From: an uncultured Prevotella sp.
GTDB lineage: Bacteria > Bacteroidota > Bacteroidia > Bacteroidales > Bacteroidaceae
DNA: 64,000 bases
NCBI GenBank assembly: GCA_947302435.1
Contig: CAMYVQ010000002.1
Location: 1-64,000 of the forward strand
Direction: 5' to 3'
Position numbers and translations under genes: made by a program. Shown one piece after another: positions 34,250 through 44,909 of the stretch. The first letter of the stretch is position 1, and the number at the start of each line of letters is the position of its first letter. Under the pieces are notes generated by a model. That model saw nothing but the letters and a program-made list of their open reading frames with translations. It searched no databases and was not told the origin of the DNA.

Positions 34250-35995
34250 TTACAGTTTCAGATCCTTCTTGATTTGTTCGATCTTCTCTTCGGCGGCCTT
34301 TGTGCAACGCTCGTAGTCGGCAGCAGCAGCGAAAGAGGGATCCTTGATTTCGGTGTAGAACTTGATCTTTGGCTCGGTGCCGGAAGGACGCACGCTAATC
34401 TTCGTTCCGTCCTCGCAGAACCACTGTAGTACGTTGCTTGTGGTGGGCATGTTGAGCTTCTCCACAGAGCCGTCGGCTTTCTTGGCTTCCAGAGTCTGAT
34501 AGTCTTTTACGAGGCAAACCTTCGAACCGCCCAGCTCCTTTGGAGGATTGGCGCGGAAGTCGGTCATCATCTGCTTGATCTCGTCGGCACCGCTCTTGCC
34601 GGGCTTCACCACGTTGATTGTAGCTTCCTTAGAGAAACCGTATTCGGCGTAGATGTTCATGAGCAGGTCGTAGAGGGTCATGCCGTTGTCCTTTGCCCAG
34701 GCTGCAATCTCGCAGATAAGGCAGATGGATGCGGGTGAATCCTTGTCGCGTACTTTGTCGAACGGCAGGAATCCGAAGCTTTCCTCACCGCCGCCGATGT
34801 ACTTCTGCTTGCCTTCGCTGATGCGAATCTCGTTGGCAATCCACTTGAAGCCTGTGTAGCAGTCGCGCAGTTCCACACCGTTCTTCTTGGCAATCTCGGC
34901 AATGACCTCGGTGGTGACGATGGTCTTCACGAGGAACTCGTTGCCCTTCAGCTGGCCGAGCTTCTTCTTGTTGGCGATGATGTACCAGCAGAACATCATG
35001 CAGGTCTGGTTGCCGTTGAGAATTTCCCACTCGCCTTTTGCGTTGCGGCAGACGATGGCGAGACGGTCGGCATCGGGGTCGCTGGCAATAACGAGGTCGG
35101 CATTCAGACGGGTGCCCAACTTCATGCCTAAGGTCATGGCCTCGGCATTTTCGGGGTTAGGAGATACAACGGTGGGGAAGTTGCCGTCGATGACCATCTG
35201 CTCGGGCACTACGTGGATGTTCTGGAATCCCCATGAGCGCAGAGCCTCGGGAATGATGACGCGGCCTGTGCCGTGCATGGGCGAGTAGACAATGTTCAGG
35301 TCCTTGTGACGGAGAATCACGTCCTGGTCAACCATGGCCTCTTTCACTGCCTGCAGGTAGTCCCAGTCCATTTCGCCACCGATGATGTCGATAAGCTCTT
35401 TGTTGCCCTCGAACTTCACGTCGTCGATTTGCACTTTGTTCACCTCGTCGATGATACCCTTGTCGTGAGGAGCCAGCACCTGTGCGCCGTCGTCCCAGTA
35501 GGCTTTGTAGCCATTGTACTCGCGGGGGTTGTGTGAGGCTGTGACGTTCACGCCTGCCTGTGCGCCGAGCTGACGGATGGCAAACGAGATCTCAGGGGTG
35601 GGGCGAAGGCTCTCGAAGAGATAAACCTTGATGCCGTTGGCCGAGAAAATGTCGGCAACAGTCTCGGCAAACATGCGGCCATTGTTGCGGCAGTCGTGTC
35701 CGACGACCACTGCGGGCTGGATGTTGGGGAATGCTTTATTGATATAGTTGGCAAAGCCTTGGGTGGCCATGCCTACGATGTACTTGTTCATGCGGTTGGT
35801 GCCGGCACCCATGATGCCGCGCAGGCCGCCTGTTCCAAATTCGAGATTCTGGTAGAAAGCGTCAATCAGTGCTGTCTTGTCCTCGTTGTCGAGCATTGCC
35901 TGAACTTCCTTGCGTGTCTCCTCGTCAAAGGCTGGAGTGAGCCACTGCTTTGCCTGTGCCTCGCACTGTGCAATAAGCTGAGCGTTATTTTCCAT
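34250..35995 (-). CDS. Phosphoglucomutase/phosphomannomutase family
   Basis: GTGGLRGIMGAGTNRMN, VTASHNPREYNGYK, ASDPDADRLAI, VRPSGTEPKIKFY. Confidence 0.95.
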   Translation of the reverse strand: MENNAQLIAQCEAQAKQWLTPAFDEETRKEVQAMLDNEDKTALIDAFYQNLEFGTGGLRGIMGAGTNRMNKYIVGMATQGFANYINKAFPNIQPAVVVGHDCRNNGRMFAETVADIFSANGIKVYLFESLRPTPEISFAIRQLGAQAGVNVTASHNPREYNGYKAYWDDGAQVLAPHDKGIIDEVNKVQIDDVKFEGNKELIDIIGGEMDWDYLQAVKEAMVDQDVILRHKDLNIVYSPMHGTGRVIIPEALRSWGFQNIHVVPEQMVIDGNFPTVVSPNPENAEAMTLGMKLGTRLNADLVIASDPDADRLAIVCRNAKGEWEILNGNQTCMMFCWYIIANKKKLGQLKGNEFLVKTIVTTEVIAEIAKKNGVELRDCYTGFKWIANEIRISEGKQKYIGGGEESFGFLPFDKVRDKDSPASICLICEIAAWAKDNGMTLYDLLMNIYAEYGFSKEATINVVKPGKSGADEIKQMMTDFRANPPKELGGSKVCLVKDYQTLEAKKADGSVEKLNMPTTSNVLQWFCEDGTKISVRPSGTEPKIKFYTEIKDPSFAAAADYERCTKAAEEKIEQIKKDLKL

Positions 35996-36185
35996 AATTG
36001 TAATAGAATTAGTGAGTGATTTGTTTGAAATGTTTCTTTTAAATACTGATTGACAAAGTTACAAATAAATATAAAAACGAAAGAATGAAAGACAGAAAAA
36101 ATGGGAGGCTATGCCGCGAAAGTGGTCTTTTTTCAACTTTTTTAGCAATAGTCTCCCGTTTTTGTTGGTGATTTGTTCGTGTTTC

Positions 36186-37382
36186 CTACTTCTTCAGGAG
36201 TCGGTCTATTTCATCGAATTGTTTGCCCATGTTCAGGTTGAGGTAGATGCGATAGAGTGCCGGCCCCCATTTTTCCTTTTCGTTCGGCATCAGTTGGCGG
36301 TAGTGTTCCATGTAGGGACGGGCTTTCTGATACAGTTGTTGCAACTGTTTCTTGTCCTTTCGCTCGTCGAGTTGCAGGGCAAGGTTGATGTAGCAGGTGC
36401 CTGCGTTGAAATAGGCCTCGGCATACTGGCTATTGAACTTTATGATGCAGTCGCTGACATCGATGCATTCGGTGTAGCGTTCCATGCGGAGCAGGGTGGT
36501 GGATTTGGCGAAGTAGTAGATGGTACAGGTGTCGCAGGCGGCTATGGCCGCATCCGTGGTGGCCAATGCTTTTTCGAGTTCGCCCTGCTGGGTGTAGGCA
36601 TCCATGAGCCGGGGGAAGAAATAGCCAAAGGTGGGATAGCGGCGGAAGCCTTCTTCGAGTGTCTTGATGTATAGCTCCTTGTCCTTGAGCCATTGGCGGG
36701 CTTCAGCCATGTATTGCAAGGTGAAGTTCGCTTTCGTCGAGTCGCGCAGGGCCAGTTTGCGGTGGCGTAGGGTCAGCACGGCATCGTTCATCTTGAAGGC
36801 ACTGAAGGTTGCCCAATAGCCTGCTTCGGGCATCCGTTTGTCGGTTTCCGCATAGTTGCGGCCCGTAAAGAGGGGCTGGCGGTCGCAATCGATATAGAGC
36901 TCGAAATAGTTGAACGCCTCCTTATAGTTCTCCTTGCGCAGATGATAGGTTCCGGCATTGAAGAGGTTGGGCCGGTAGGTGTTGAGCAGTTCGGCATGCT
37001 TCTGCCGGTACTCTGGGGCTACACGGCCTTTCTTGTCGGGGCGCATGTCGATGGAGTCGAGTGCCTCGAGGATGGTGAACATGCGGCGGTTCAGGTTGAA
37101 AAATTCGGCTGTGTCCTGTTTCTGTTTCAGGTAGAGCCGTTCGTTGGCGGCAGCATAGAGGCCTCGCACGGCATCGAACCACGTGAGGTAAATCTTCTTG
37201 TTATCCTTGTTTACAGACTCTTTCAGCAGACCAGTCATGAGCTGTTCGGCTTTTTCCAAGTCTTTGTCTTTGCCGCTCTTAATGAAAGACCGCGCCTGAC
37301 TGAGCTCCTTCTTCTGAGCTCTGGTCAGACACGGTGTTATCATTAGTAAGAGGAGCAAAGCAGTTGTGAAGTGCTTTGTCAT
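36186..37382 (-). CDS. TPR-repeat secreted protein
   Basis: Signal peptide; TPR-like helices; architecture parallel to 37406..38647. Confidence 0.65.
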   Translation of the reverse strand: MTKHFTTALLLLLMITPCLTRAQKKELSQARSFIKSGKDKDLEKAEQLMTGLLKESVNKDNKKIYLTWFDAVRGLYAAANERLYLKQKQDTAEFFNLNRRMFTILEALDSIDMRPDKKGRVAPEYRQKHAELLNTYRPNLFNAGTYHLRKENYKEAFNYFELYIDCDRQPLFTGRNYAETDKRMPEAGYWATFSAFKMNDAVLTLRHRKLALRDSTKANFTLQYMAEARQWLKDKELYIKTLEEGFRRYPTFGYFFPRLMDAYTQQGELEKALATTDAAIAACDTCTIYYFAKSTTLLRMERYTECIDVSDCIIKFNSQYAEAYFNAGTCYINLALQLDERKDKKQLQQLYQKARPYMEHYRQLMPNEKEKWGPALYRIYLNLNMGKQFDEIDRLLKK

Positions 37383-37405
37383 TTAAGATTCTTAAAGGGT
37401 TGGTT

Positions 37406-38647
37406 TTATTGGTTGAGGAGTTTCTCCATCTCGTCGGCCTTCTCCTTATTCTCGAGGGCGTAGTAGATCTGATAGAGAGGATAAGCCCACTTCACTTTCT
37501 CGCTGTCGGGGTCAAGCTCGCGGGCACGCTCCAAGAAGGTCAGGGCATCAGCCAGAATGGCTTTCACCTTGTCGGCATCTTCTTTCTTCAGGCCACCAGT
37601 GTTCTTGTCGGCCAGCTGATCCTTCAGACCAATAGCCTTTGAGTTAAGGCAAACACCGGCGTTGAAGACGCACTGCACAAACTCAGGATCGATTTCGATA
37701 GCCTTCTTGTAGGACTCAACGGCAGCATCCCATTCGCTCTGGTTCATCTGTACCTCGCCTTTCACGGCCCATGCCATCTTGTTCTGGGGGTCGAGGGCAA
37801 CCTCTTCATCAGCCCAAGCTTTCATTGCGGAAACGTTGTTGGCGTGTGAGTAGTAATCCATGAGCAGGTTGAAGTAGCGGGCCTCTGAGGGGTCTTCCTT
37901 GTGCAAGTCCTTCAGCATCTTCACGTATGCGACAGAGTCTTCCTGGGTCTTCATGCTCTCTTTCTTCGAGAACAGCATGATCTCCATGGCCTCGCCTGCC
38001 TTGCTGGGATCTTCAGCGGTGAGGGTTGCAAACTTCTCGGCTTCGGGATAGTTGTGCATCTGGTAAGCCAGAATGGATGCATAGTAGGCAATGTCATAGT
38101 AGAAGGGATCTTTGGGGAAGTCCTTCACCTCGGCGAAGATGGGGGTGTTCTTCATGTCAAGATAGTACTTCCATGCCTTAATGGCATTCTCATTGTCCTT
38201 CTTGTCCTGATAAAAATACTGTCCGGCCTGAACGAGGGCGATACCGAAGGTCTTGTACTTCGTCTGGGCGGCGGCACGGTACTTCAGCTTCACCTTTCCT
38301 TTCTCGTCGGGCTGCTGGTCGAGTTCATCGCATTTCAGAACGGCTTCCCAAGTGGCGATAGCTGCGGTGTGCAGGCCCAATGTGTCATAAGGGTTTTTGC
38401 TGACATTGCTCTCAATTTGCTTTGTCTGTATGGCGGAGAACTTTCCGTGCATGATTTCACTCTGCAAATTCCAAGCACCTTTTTTGTCGAGAGTCTCGCT
38501 TGAGGTTAGTGCAGGAGCCAGTGTCTGGGCTGCTTGGTCAAACTCACCCTTGCCCATCAGCTTTTTAGCTTCTTTTACAAGGGCGTCCTGAGCGAAGGCC
38601 GTTGTGGCAGCTGCTGCCATGAGGGCCATCATCATCATTTTTTTCAT
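37406..38647 (-). CDS. TPR-repeat secreted protein
   Basis: Signal peptide MKKMMMMALMAAAATTAFA; WDAAVESYKKAIEIDPEFVQCVFNAGVCL. Confidence 0.7.
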   Translation of the reverse strand: MKKMMMMALMAAAATTAFAQDALVKEAKKLMGKGEFDQAAQTLAPALTSSETLDKKGAWNLQSEIMHGKFSAIQTKQIESNVSKNPYDTLGLHTAAIATWEAVLKCDELDQQPDEKGKVKLKYRAAAQTKYKTFGIALVQAGQYFYQDKKDNENAIKAWKYYLDMKNTPIFAEVKDFPKDPFYYDIAYYASILAYQMHNYPEAEKFATLTAEDPSKAGEAMEIMLFSKKESMKTQEDSVAYVKMLKDLHKEDPSEARYFNLLMDYYSHANNVSAMKAWADEEVALDPQNKMAWAVKGEVQMNQSEWDAAVESYKKAIEIDPEFVQCVFNAGVCLNSKAIGLKDQLADKNTGGLKKEDADKVKAILADALTFLERARELDPDSEKVKWAYPLYQIYYALENKEKADEMEKLLNQ

Positions 38648-38677
38648 GTTCTTACTTATTTTTGGTTAAACTGTTAG

Positions 38678-41287
38678 TTATTGATTGTTGTCGTCGTCAA
38701 AGTCGGTGGTTACGTCGGCCTCGAAATCATCGGTGGGCGTGGCATCGGTCGTCTCAAGCTCGGTGACATTCTCCTCGTCTGAAATTTCTTCGACAATATC
38801 CTCTTCTTCGACAGAGCTGATCACCTTGCAGACGGAAGCGATGGTGTCGTTCTTCTTCGTCAGGTTGATAAGGCGTACACCTTGTGTGGCACGGCCCATC
38901 ACACGGACATCGGCCACTTTCAGACGGATGAGAATACCGCTCTTGTTGATGATCATGAGGTCGTTCTCGTCGGTCACAACCTTGATGGTTACCAGTCGGC
39001 CCGTCTTTTCGGTCACAGCCAGAGTCTTCACGCCCTTGGTGCCGCGTGCCGTCTTGCGATAGTCCTCAATGTCGGTGCGCTTGCCGTAGCCATTCTCTGA
39101 GACGACCATAATGGTCTCAGTGGCGGGATCGTTGACGCATACCATGCCGACCACCTCGTCGTCGCCACCGTCGAGACGCATGCCGATGACACCCGTGGAC
39201 ACACGACCCATGGCACGCACCTGATCCTCGTTGAAGCGAACGGCTCGGCCATTGCGGTTGGCCATGATAATCTCGTTGTTGCCGTTGGTGAGTCGCACGC
39301 TGACCACTTCGTCGCCCTCATTGATGTTGATGGCAATGACACCATTGGTGCGCGGACGGCTATAGGCTTCCAGACAGGTCTTCTTCACGATGCCCTGCTT
39401 GGTGGCAAACATCACGTAGTGGCTGTTCAGGAATTCCTCGTCGTCGAATTTCTTGATGCGGAGAACGGCATTGATGGCATCGTCAGGCTCGATGTTGAGC
39501 ATGTTCTGGATGGCGCGGCCCTTCGAGTTCTTGTCGCCTTCGGGTATCTCGTAGCACTTCTGCCAGTAGCAGCGTCCCTTCTGGGTGAAGAAGAGCAGCG
39601 TGTTGTGCATCGTGGCAGGATAGATGTATTCGGTGAAGTCGTTGTCGCGATGGCGGGCGGCCTTGGCACCTACGCCGCCGCGAGCCTGCTCATGGAACTC
39701 GGAAAGCGGCGTGCGCTTGATATAGCCCATGTGCGAAATGGTGATGACAACAGAGTCGTCGGGATAGAAGTCCTCTGCGTTGAACTCATGGTCGAAGGGG
39801 ATGATTTCGGTCTTGCGGTCGTCTCCATACTTCTCCTTCACCTCGTTCAGGTCGTCTTTCATCACCTGCTTGCAACGCTCGGGGTTGTTCAGAATCTCTT
39901 CCAAGTCGGCAATGAGCTTCATCAGGTCGTCGTACTCCTGATGGAGCTGGTCGACACGCAGGCCCGTCAACTGGCTCAGACGCATGTCGACAATCGCCTT
40001 CGACTGAAGCTCGTCGAGATCGAAGCGCTTTTCCAGGTTGCGCTGGGCATCGGTGGGCGTGGCCGACTGACGGATGATGTGGACCACCTCGTCGATATTG
40101 TTCACGGCAATGATTAAGCCCTCCAAGATGTGGGCGCGTTCCTTTGCCTTCTTCAGGTCGTACTGGGTACGGCGGATGGTCACGTCGTGACGGTGCTCAA
40201 TGAAGTAGCGGATGCACTCACGGAGCGAAAGGAGTTTCGGACGCAAGCGCACACCGTCGCCTGTCTTGATGGGTACCAAGGCGATGTTGTTCACCGAGAA
40301 TGAGCTTTGCAGGGCGGTCATCTTGAAAAGTTTGTTCAAAATGACATTGGCGTTGGCGTCGCGCTTCACGTCGACCACGATACGCATGCCCTGACGGCCT
40401 GACTCGTCGTTGACGTTGGAGATGCCTTCAATCTTGTGCTGGGTTGCCAGATCGGCAATGTAAGCCACAAGGTCAGCCTTGTTGACACCGTATGGGATTT
40501 CGGTGACCACAATCTTGTCGTGGGTCTCACCGCTCTCAATCTCTGCCTTGGCACGCATGACGATGCGTCCGCGTCCTGTTTCATAGGCATCGCGAACACC
40601 CTGCAAACCATAGATATAGGCACCAGTGGGGAAGTCGGGGCCGGGGATGTATTGCATCAGCCCTTCGGTGTCAATCTCAGGATTGTCGATGAAGGCGCAG
40701 CATCCGTCGATGACTTCGCGCAGGTTGTGGGTTGGCATGTTGGTGGCCATACCCACAGCAATGCCATTGCCGCCATTCACGAGCAGATTGGGCACTTTGG
40801 TAGGCATGACACTCGGCTCAACGAGCGTGTTGTCGAAGTTGGGGTCCATGTCGACCGTGTCTTTGTCAAGGTCGTCCATGATGTGTTCGCCCATCTTGGA
40901 AAGGCGGCACTCAGTGTAACGCATGGCAGCGGGAGAGTCGCCGTCGACGGAACCAAAGTTACCCTGACCGTCAACCAACATGTAGCGCATGTTCCATTCC
41001 TGTCCCATGCGGACAAGTGCTCCGTAAACAGAAGAGTCGCCGTGGGGGTGATACTTACCCAGCACCTCACCGACGACACGGGCGCACTTCTTATGTGGTT
41101 TGTCGCTTGTATTGCCAATGCCCATCATACCGTAGAGAATACGGCGGTGTACGGGCTTAAATCCATCACGAACATCGGGGAGGGCGCGAGCCACGATGAC
41201 CGACATAGAATAGTCGATGTAGGATGACTTCATTTCCTCCTCAATGTTAATCTTTAGAATTCTGTCGTTGTCGAACGTTTGATCCAT
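38678..41287 (-). CDS. gyrA: DNA gyrase subunit A
   Basis: SYIDYSMSVIVARALPDVRDGFKPVHRRILYGM...YHPHGDSSVYGALVRM. Confidence 0.97.
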   Translation of the reverse strand: MDQTFDNDRILKINIEEEMKSSYIDYSMSVIVARALPDVRDGFKPVHRRILYGMMGIGNTSDKPHKKCARVVGEVLGKYHPHGDSSVYGALVRMGQEWNMRYMLVDGQGNFGSVDGDSPAAMRYTECRLSKMGEHIMDDLDKDTVDMDPNFDNTLVEPSVMPTKVPNLLVNGGNGIAVGMATNMPTHNLREVIDGCCAFIDNPEIDTEGLMQYIPGPDFPTGAYIYGLQGVRDAYETGRGRIVMRAKAEIESGETHDKIVVTEIPYGVNKADLVAYIADLATQHKIEGISNVNDESGRQGMRIVVDVKRDANANVILNKLFKMTALQSSFSVNNIALVPIKTGDGVRLRPKLLSLRECIRYFIEHRHDVTIRRTQYDLKKAKERAHILEGLIIAVNNIDEVVHIIRQSATPTDAQRNLEKRFDLDELQSKAIVDMRLSQLTGLRVDQLHQEYDDLMKLIADLEEILNNPERCKQVMKDDLNEVKEKYGDDRKTEIIPFDHEFNAEDFYPDDSVVITISHMGYIKRTPLSEFHEQARGGVGAKAARHRDNDFTEYIYPATMHNTLLFFTQKGRCYWQKCYEIPEGDKNSKGRAIQNMLNIEPDDAINAVLRIKKFDDEEFLNSHYVMFATKQGIVKKTCLEAYSRPRTNGVIAININEGDEVVSVRLTNGNNEIIMANRNGRAVRFNEDQVRAMGRVSTGVIGMRLDGGDDEVVGMVCVNDPATETIMVVSENGYGKRTDIEDYRKTARGTKGVKTLAVTEKTGRLVTIKVVTDENDLMIINKSGILIRLKVADVRVMGRATQGVRLINLTKKNDTIASVCKVISSVEEEDIVEEISDEENVTELETTDATPTDDFEADVTTDFDDDNNQ

Positions 41288-41449
41288 TATTGTCCTTTAT
41301 GTTTGTAAATTTGGGCAAAAATTGCGTTTAAGGCCATTTTAAGCCACGCTGACGCATTTTGCCCTTTTCATTTCAGCCTACAAAAGTACTATATTTTTAG
41401 GAGAAACGAAAGGATTTAAGCAATTTTAAACGTATGTTGCCTATAAGTC

Positions 41450-41537
41450 CGGGAGTGTCTGGCTTTACCATCGGGAGTGTCTGGCTTTGCCATTAGGAGC
41501 GTCTGGCTTTACTACCGGGAGTATTTGGCATTCCTAC
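41450..41537. repeat. 22-bp tandem repeat, about 4 copies
   Basis: CGGGAGTGTCTGGCTTTACCAT / CGGGAGTGTCTGGCTTTGCCAT / TAGGAGCGTCTGGCTTTACTAC / CGGGAGTATTTGGCATTCCTAC. Confidence 0.92.
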
Positions 41538-41920
41538 TATTCGAACAAGTGTTCGGTCTCCTCAATCTCTTCACAGTCGAACCATTCGGTCAGCTTGGCC
41601 TTTGCCTGTTCCTGAATGGTGGGGTCTATGTCAGTCCACACCATTTTCAGCACATAGATGAGAACGGCCAAGTCGTCGGTAAGTCCTGCGATGGGGATGG
41701 CATCGGGCACGACATCGAGCGGGCTAATCAGGTAGCCCAAGGCACCGATGATAAGGGCTTTGTTCTTGACACTGATCTTATCGCTCTTCAGCGAGTAGTA
41801 CAGGATGAGTGCTGCATAGACAAGTTTACTACCGGCACGTTTGGCAACGCGCGAAATCTTCTCGATGAAGTCCTTCTGCGTGAACTTGTTGGAGTAACTC
41901 ATGAAATCGGGTAATTCCAT
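41537..41920 (-). CDS. DUF1232 (YkvA-like) membrane protein
   Basis: YYSLKSDKISVKNKALIIGALGYLISPLDVVPDAIPIAGLTDDLAVL. Confidence 0.88.
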   Translation of the reverse strand: MELPDFMSYSNKFTQKDFIEKISRVAKRAGSKLVYAALILYYSLKSDKISVKNKALIIGALGYLISPLDVVPDAIPIAGLTDDLAVLIYVLKMVWTDIDPTIQEQAKAKLTEWFDCEEIEETEHLFE

Positions 41921-41926
41921 ATATAG

Positions 41927-42799
41927 CTATTTTTTATTGTTAATTCGAATGATACGTATTCCCGTGTGTGACGGGTGTTTCGAGAGGTATTCATGGAGGG
42001 TCATGGGTTCGAGCACCACTTTTTTATGGAGCTGCGATGCATTGAGCAGATGAAGCTCACCCTGTTTCCAGACGGCAAAGCCCAAATGGGCAATGTCGAG
42101 GCCCGGTTTGGAGCAGGTGATGGCAATGATGTCGCCGCTTTTCACACTGTTCCTGAGCGCAGCTGAGTTTTTGACCTCCGATTTGGGGATATAACGATAT
42201 TGCCTGCCTGTCAGTGCGCGTTCCTGATCTGCGATTTTCTGTAGGAACTCAGGATGTTTCTTCAAGGCAGAGTATGCATTGGGATGCTGGCTCATATAAT
42301 TGATCTTGAGCCGTTGGACAGCAGTGAAGGGGGCCGTTTTCTTTTGTACTTCCGTGACAAGCCCCATCTGGCTTTTATCCTCAATCCAGTCGCTGAAATA
42401 GTGGAGCCGGCTGGTGTATCCGTCCAGCTTGCCTTTCCTGTAGCGAAGCTGGCGCAACATGTCGCAATAGTCGTTGAATGTCTTCTTGCCATTTTGGGTA
42501 CAGAGAACCAGGGCGGTGACGGTCTCAATGAGTGTCGTGCAATCCAGTTCCCGTGTATTGACGACAAGCTGCTCATCGTCGTTGACTTCAAGCGTGTGGG
42601 CGACGTAGGGCCGTCCGATGAACCTGTTGGCAAAATAGAGCGTTGAGGCCTGCCCGTCCTTCAGAAGCGAGACAATCTCGGCACTGTCGGAAGGGGTATA
42701 GGTGACCTCTGTTGAAAGGTGGACAGTCGTCTGCCCCTCGGCATTCGTCAGCCACCATCCACCTGACAATATCATCAATAAGAATAGTAGTCGTCTCAT
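41927..42799 (-). CDS. DUF1460 amidase-like secreted protein
   Basis: RFIGRPYVAHTLE...LVVNTRELDCTTLIETVTAL; SGDIIAITCSKPGLDIAHLGFAVW. Confidence 0.8.
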   Translation of the reverse strand: MRRLLFLLMILSGGWWLTNAEGQTTVHLSTEVTYTPSDSAEIVSLLKDGQASTLYFANRFIGRPYVAHTLEVNDDEQLVVNTRELDCTTLIETVTALVLCTQNGKKTFNDYCDMLRQLRYRKGKLDGYTSRLHYFSDWIEDKSQMGLVTEVQKKTAPFTAVQRLKINYMSQHPNAYSALKKHPEFLQKIADQERALTGRQYRYIPKSEVKNSAALRNSVKSGDIIAITCSKPGLDIAHLGFAVWKQGELHLLNASQLHKKVVLEPMTLHEYLSKHPSHTGIRIIRINNKK

Positions 42800-43887
42800 T
42801 TCTTTTTACGGTATTTCTTTTTCAGGCCGAAGTTGTAACCGACGTATATATTCATGCTTCCGAAAGTGTTATTTGTCGAGAAGCGCGATTCCAGATAGAA
42901 GTTGGAGCGTATGATGGCACTGAAGCCCGCATACCATCTCATGTTGTTGTAGACAAGACCGAAACGCCCGATGAGGTTGGGATTGAACTTCGTGAGCGAA
43001 AAGTGCCGCTTGTCGGGGTCACCTCCCGTTTCGCCTGTACTCTGTTTGTAGGCCAAGGCCAACTGACCACTGGCGCAGAACAACCATCTGGGGGCAAAAA
43101 CCCAGTTGTAAGCATAGCCTCCCGATATGCTGGCATCGTAGTGGTTTGCCGATTTGAACATAAGTCCCGAGTCAAGTTTCACTTCTTCGTTGGGCAGATG
43201 CTCGTCTATCAGCTCCTGTAGTCTCTCGTAGTCGAAGTCGAGCGAGTTTTGGGTGAAGCCGATTCCCGCCAGCCATGAGCCGCAGCTGATTTTCTGGCAG
43301 GTGCTTTGCGCAAAAGCGGCTGGATAGGAGAAGCGCCCGTGGTTGAAAATATAGTAGATGTTGAATCCCGTAATGCCGGCCTTGATGCCGTCGAAGGGAA
43401 CGTTTTCCACCATCCGCTCCTTCAGCAAGCTGCCAATTGAGACATTGCGCAGTTTGTAGTCGCTGCCCGTATGTCGATAGAACAGGTCGATGCCTATTTG
43501 TGAACTGTAGATGCTCAGGTCTATCTCTGTCTTGATGCTGTTGAAATTGTTGTGGCCTAATTTAAAGGTGTAGCCTCCGAAGAACCATTTCCATCCGAAA
43601 TAGGGGCCCAACTTGAAACTTCCGTCAGGTGCAAAGCTGATGGACTGTTTGTTGTCGGCACTGCGGAGGGTGTAGAAATCGTAGGTGTATGTGGCTTGGA
43701 GCATCACGGTAAACAGGTAGTGCTGTGGCTCGATATAGGCAGTGTCTAAACGGTCGAACCCTCTGATGATACGGCGCACCTCGCTAATCTCTTGCTCCTC
43801 AGACCATGAGGTCAGGGGGAACAAGGTTAACCATAACAGTGTTGCCAGTATCGTTGATACAACCTTCATTCTTTCAGAATTTGCCAA
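42796..43887 (-). CDS. DUF4421-type outer membrane protein
   Basis: Secreted; DLFYRHTGSDYKLR, YNWVFAPRWLFCASG; 4-bp overlap with the downstream gene. Confidence 0.7.
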   Translation of the reverse strand: MANSERMKVVSTILATLLWLTLFPLTSWSEEQEISEVRRIIRGFDRLDTAYIEPQHYLFTVMLQATYTYDFYTLRSADNKQSISFAPDGSFKLGPYFGWKWFFGGYTFKLGHNNFNSIKTEIDLSIYSSQIGIDLFYRHTGSDYKLRNVSIGSLLKERMVENVPFDGIKAGITGFNIYYIFNHGRFSYPAAFAQSTCQKISCGSWLAGIGFTQNSLDFDYERLQELIDEHLPNEEVKLDSGLMFKSANHYDASISGGYAYNWVFAPRWLFCASGQLALAYKQSTGETGGDPDKRHFSLTKFNPNLIGRFGLVYNNMRWYAGFSAIIRSNFYLESRFSTNNTFGSMNIYVGYNFGLKKKYRKKK

Positions 43888-44857
43888 GTATGCGGTCCAT
43901 GGCCCAGTTGACAGGCGTTGCCGAAACGCTGGTACATTTGCACACGGCTAACCCCTGTAAATGCTCAATGACATTCTTGATAAGGGGATATTGCACGTAG
44001 GGAGGGTTCGGCACGCTGATGGTCTCTGTACCCTCGCTGGTATGCAGTTCTATAGGCGCATAGTCGAAAACCGAGAAACGCAGCGAACCGTGGTCGCCAA
44101 TGAGCTGGATGCTGTCTTCGCGTGCGGAATCGTGGGCTACAAAGCACCATGACCCCGAACCGGGAAGCCCGTTCTCGAAGCGGAAGATGGCACTCACGGA
44201 GTCCTCGGCCTTATAGAGACCGCCACGGTTGGCACAGATGCCACGGGCTTCGAGGATGACACCGAACATCTCCTGAAGCAAGTCGAGCTGATGGGGGGCC
44301 AGATCGTAGAAATAGCCGCCACCGGCAATGTCGGGCTGCAGTCGCCAAGGGAGATTCTCAGGATGGGCATAGTCGAGTTCGCGGGGCGGCACGGCAAAGC
44401 GCACCTGCACGTTGATAATTTTGCCGATAACACCTTGGCTGACAATATCCTTCACACGTTGGAAATAGGGAAGATAGCGGCGATAGTAGGCCACGAAGCA
44501 AGGAACGCCCGTCTGCTCGCTGATACGGTTCACACGGGCACAGTCGTCGTAGCTGGCTGCAAGGGGCTTCTCTACATAGACAGGCTTGCCCGCTTTCATC
44601 GACATGATGGCAAAAGTGGCATGACTGGAGGGCGGCGTGGCTACATAGACGGCATTCACCTCAGGATCGTCAATCAGTTTCTGGGCATCAGTGTACCACC
44701 GGGAAATGCCATGTCGCTCGGCGTAATGACGTGCTTTCTGCTCAGAACGGCTCATCACAGCGACAATGCTCGAACCCTCCACTTCGTTAAAGGCGGGGCC
44801 GCTTTTCTTTTCGGTCACCTCGCCGCAGCCAATGAATCCCCATTTCAAGATTTTCAT
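43874..44857 (-). CDS. Gfo/Idh/MocA-family oxidoreductase
   Basis: KWGFIGCGEVTEKKSGPAF, VYVATPPSSHATFA, KPVYVEKPLA. Confidence 0.92.
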   Translation of the reverse strand: MKILKWGFIGCGEVTEKKSGPAFNEVEGSSIVAVMSRSEQKARHYAERHGISRWYTDAQKLIDDPEVNAVYVATPPSSHATFAIMSMKAGKPVYVEKPLAASYDDCARVNRISEQTGVPCFVAYYRRYLPYFQRVKDIVSQGVIGKIINVQVRFAVPPRELDYAHPENLPWRLQPDIAGGGYFYDLAPHQLDLLQEMFGVILEARGICANRGGLYKAEDSVSAIFRFENGLPGSGSWCFVAHDSAREDSIQLIGDHGSLRFSVFDYAPIELHTSEGTETISVPNPPYVQYPLIKNVIEHLQGLAVCKCTSVSATPVNWAMDRILGKF

Positions 44858-44909
44858 TCTTTGCCTTGTTTTTTGTGAAATGTCATATGCGAAAAACAAT
44901 GCAAAGGTA

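Noticed and set aside
41450-41537. Possible CRISPR array at the 22-bp repeats
   Set aside because: Units are contiguous with no spacers; simple tandem repeat.
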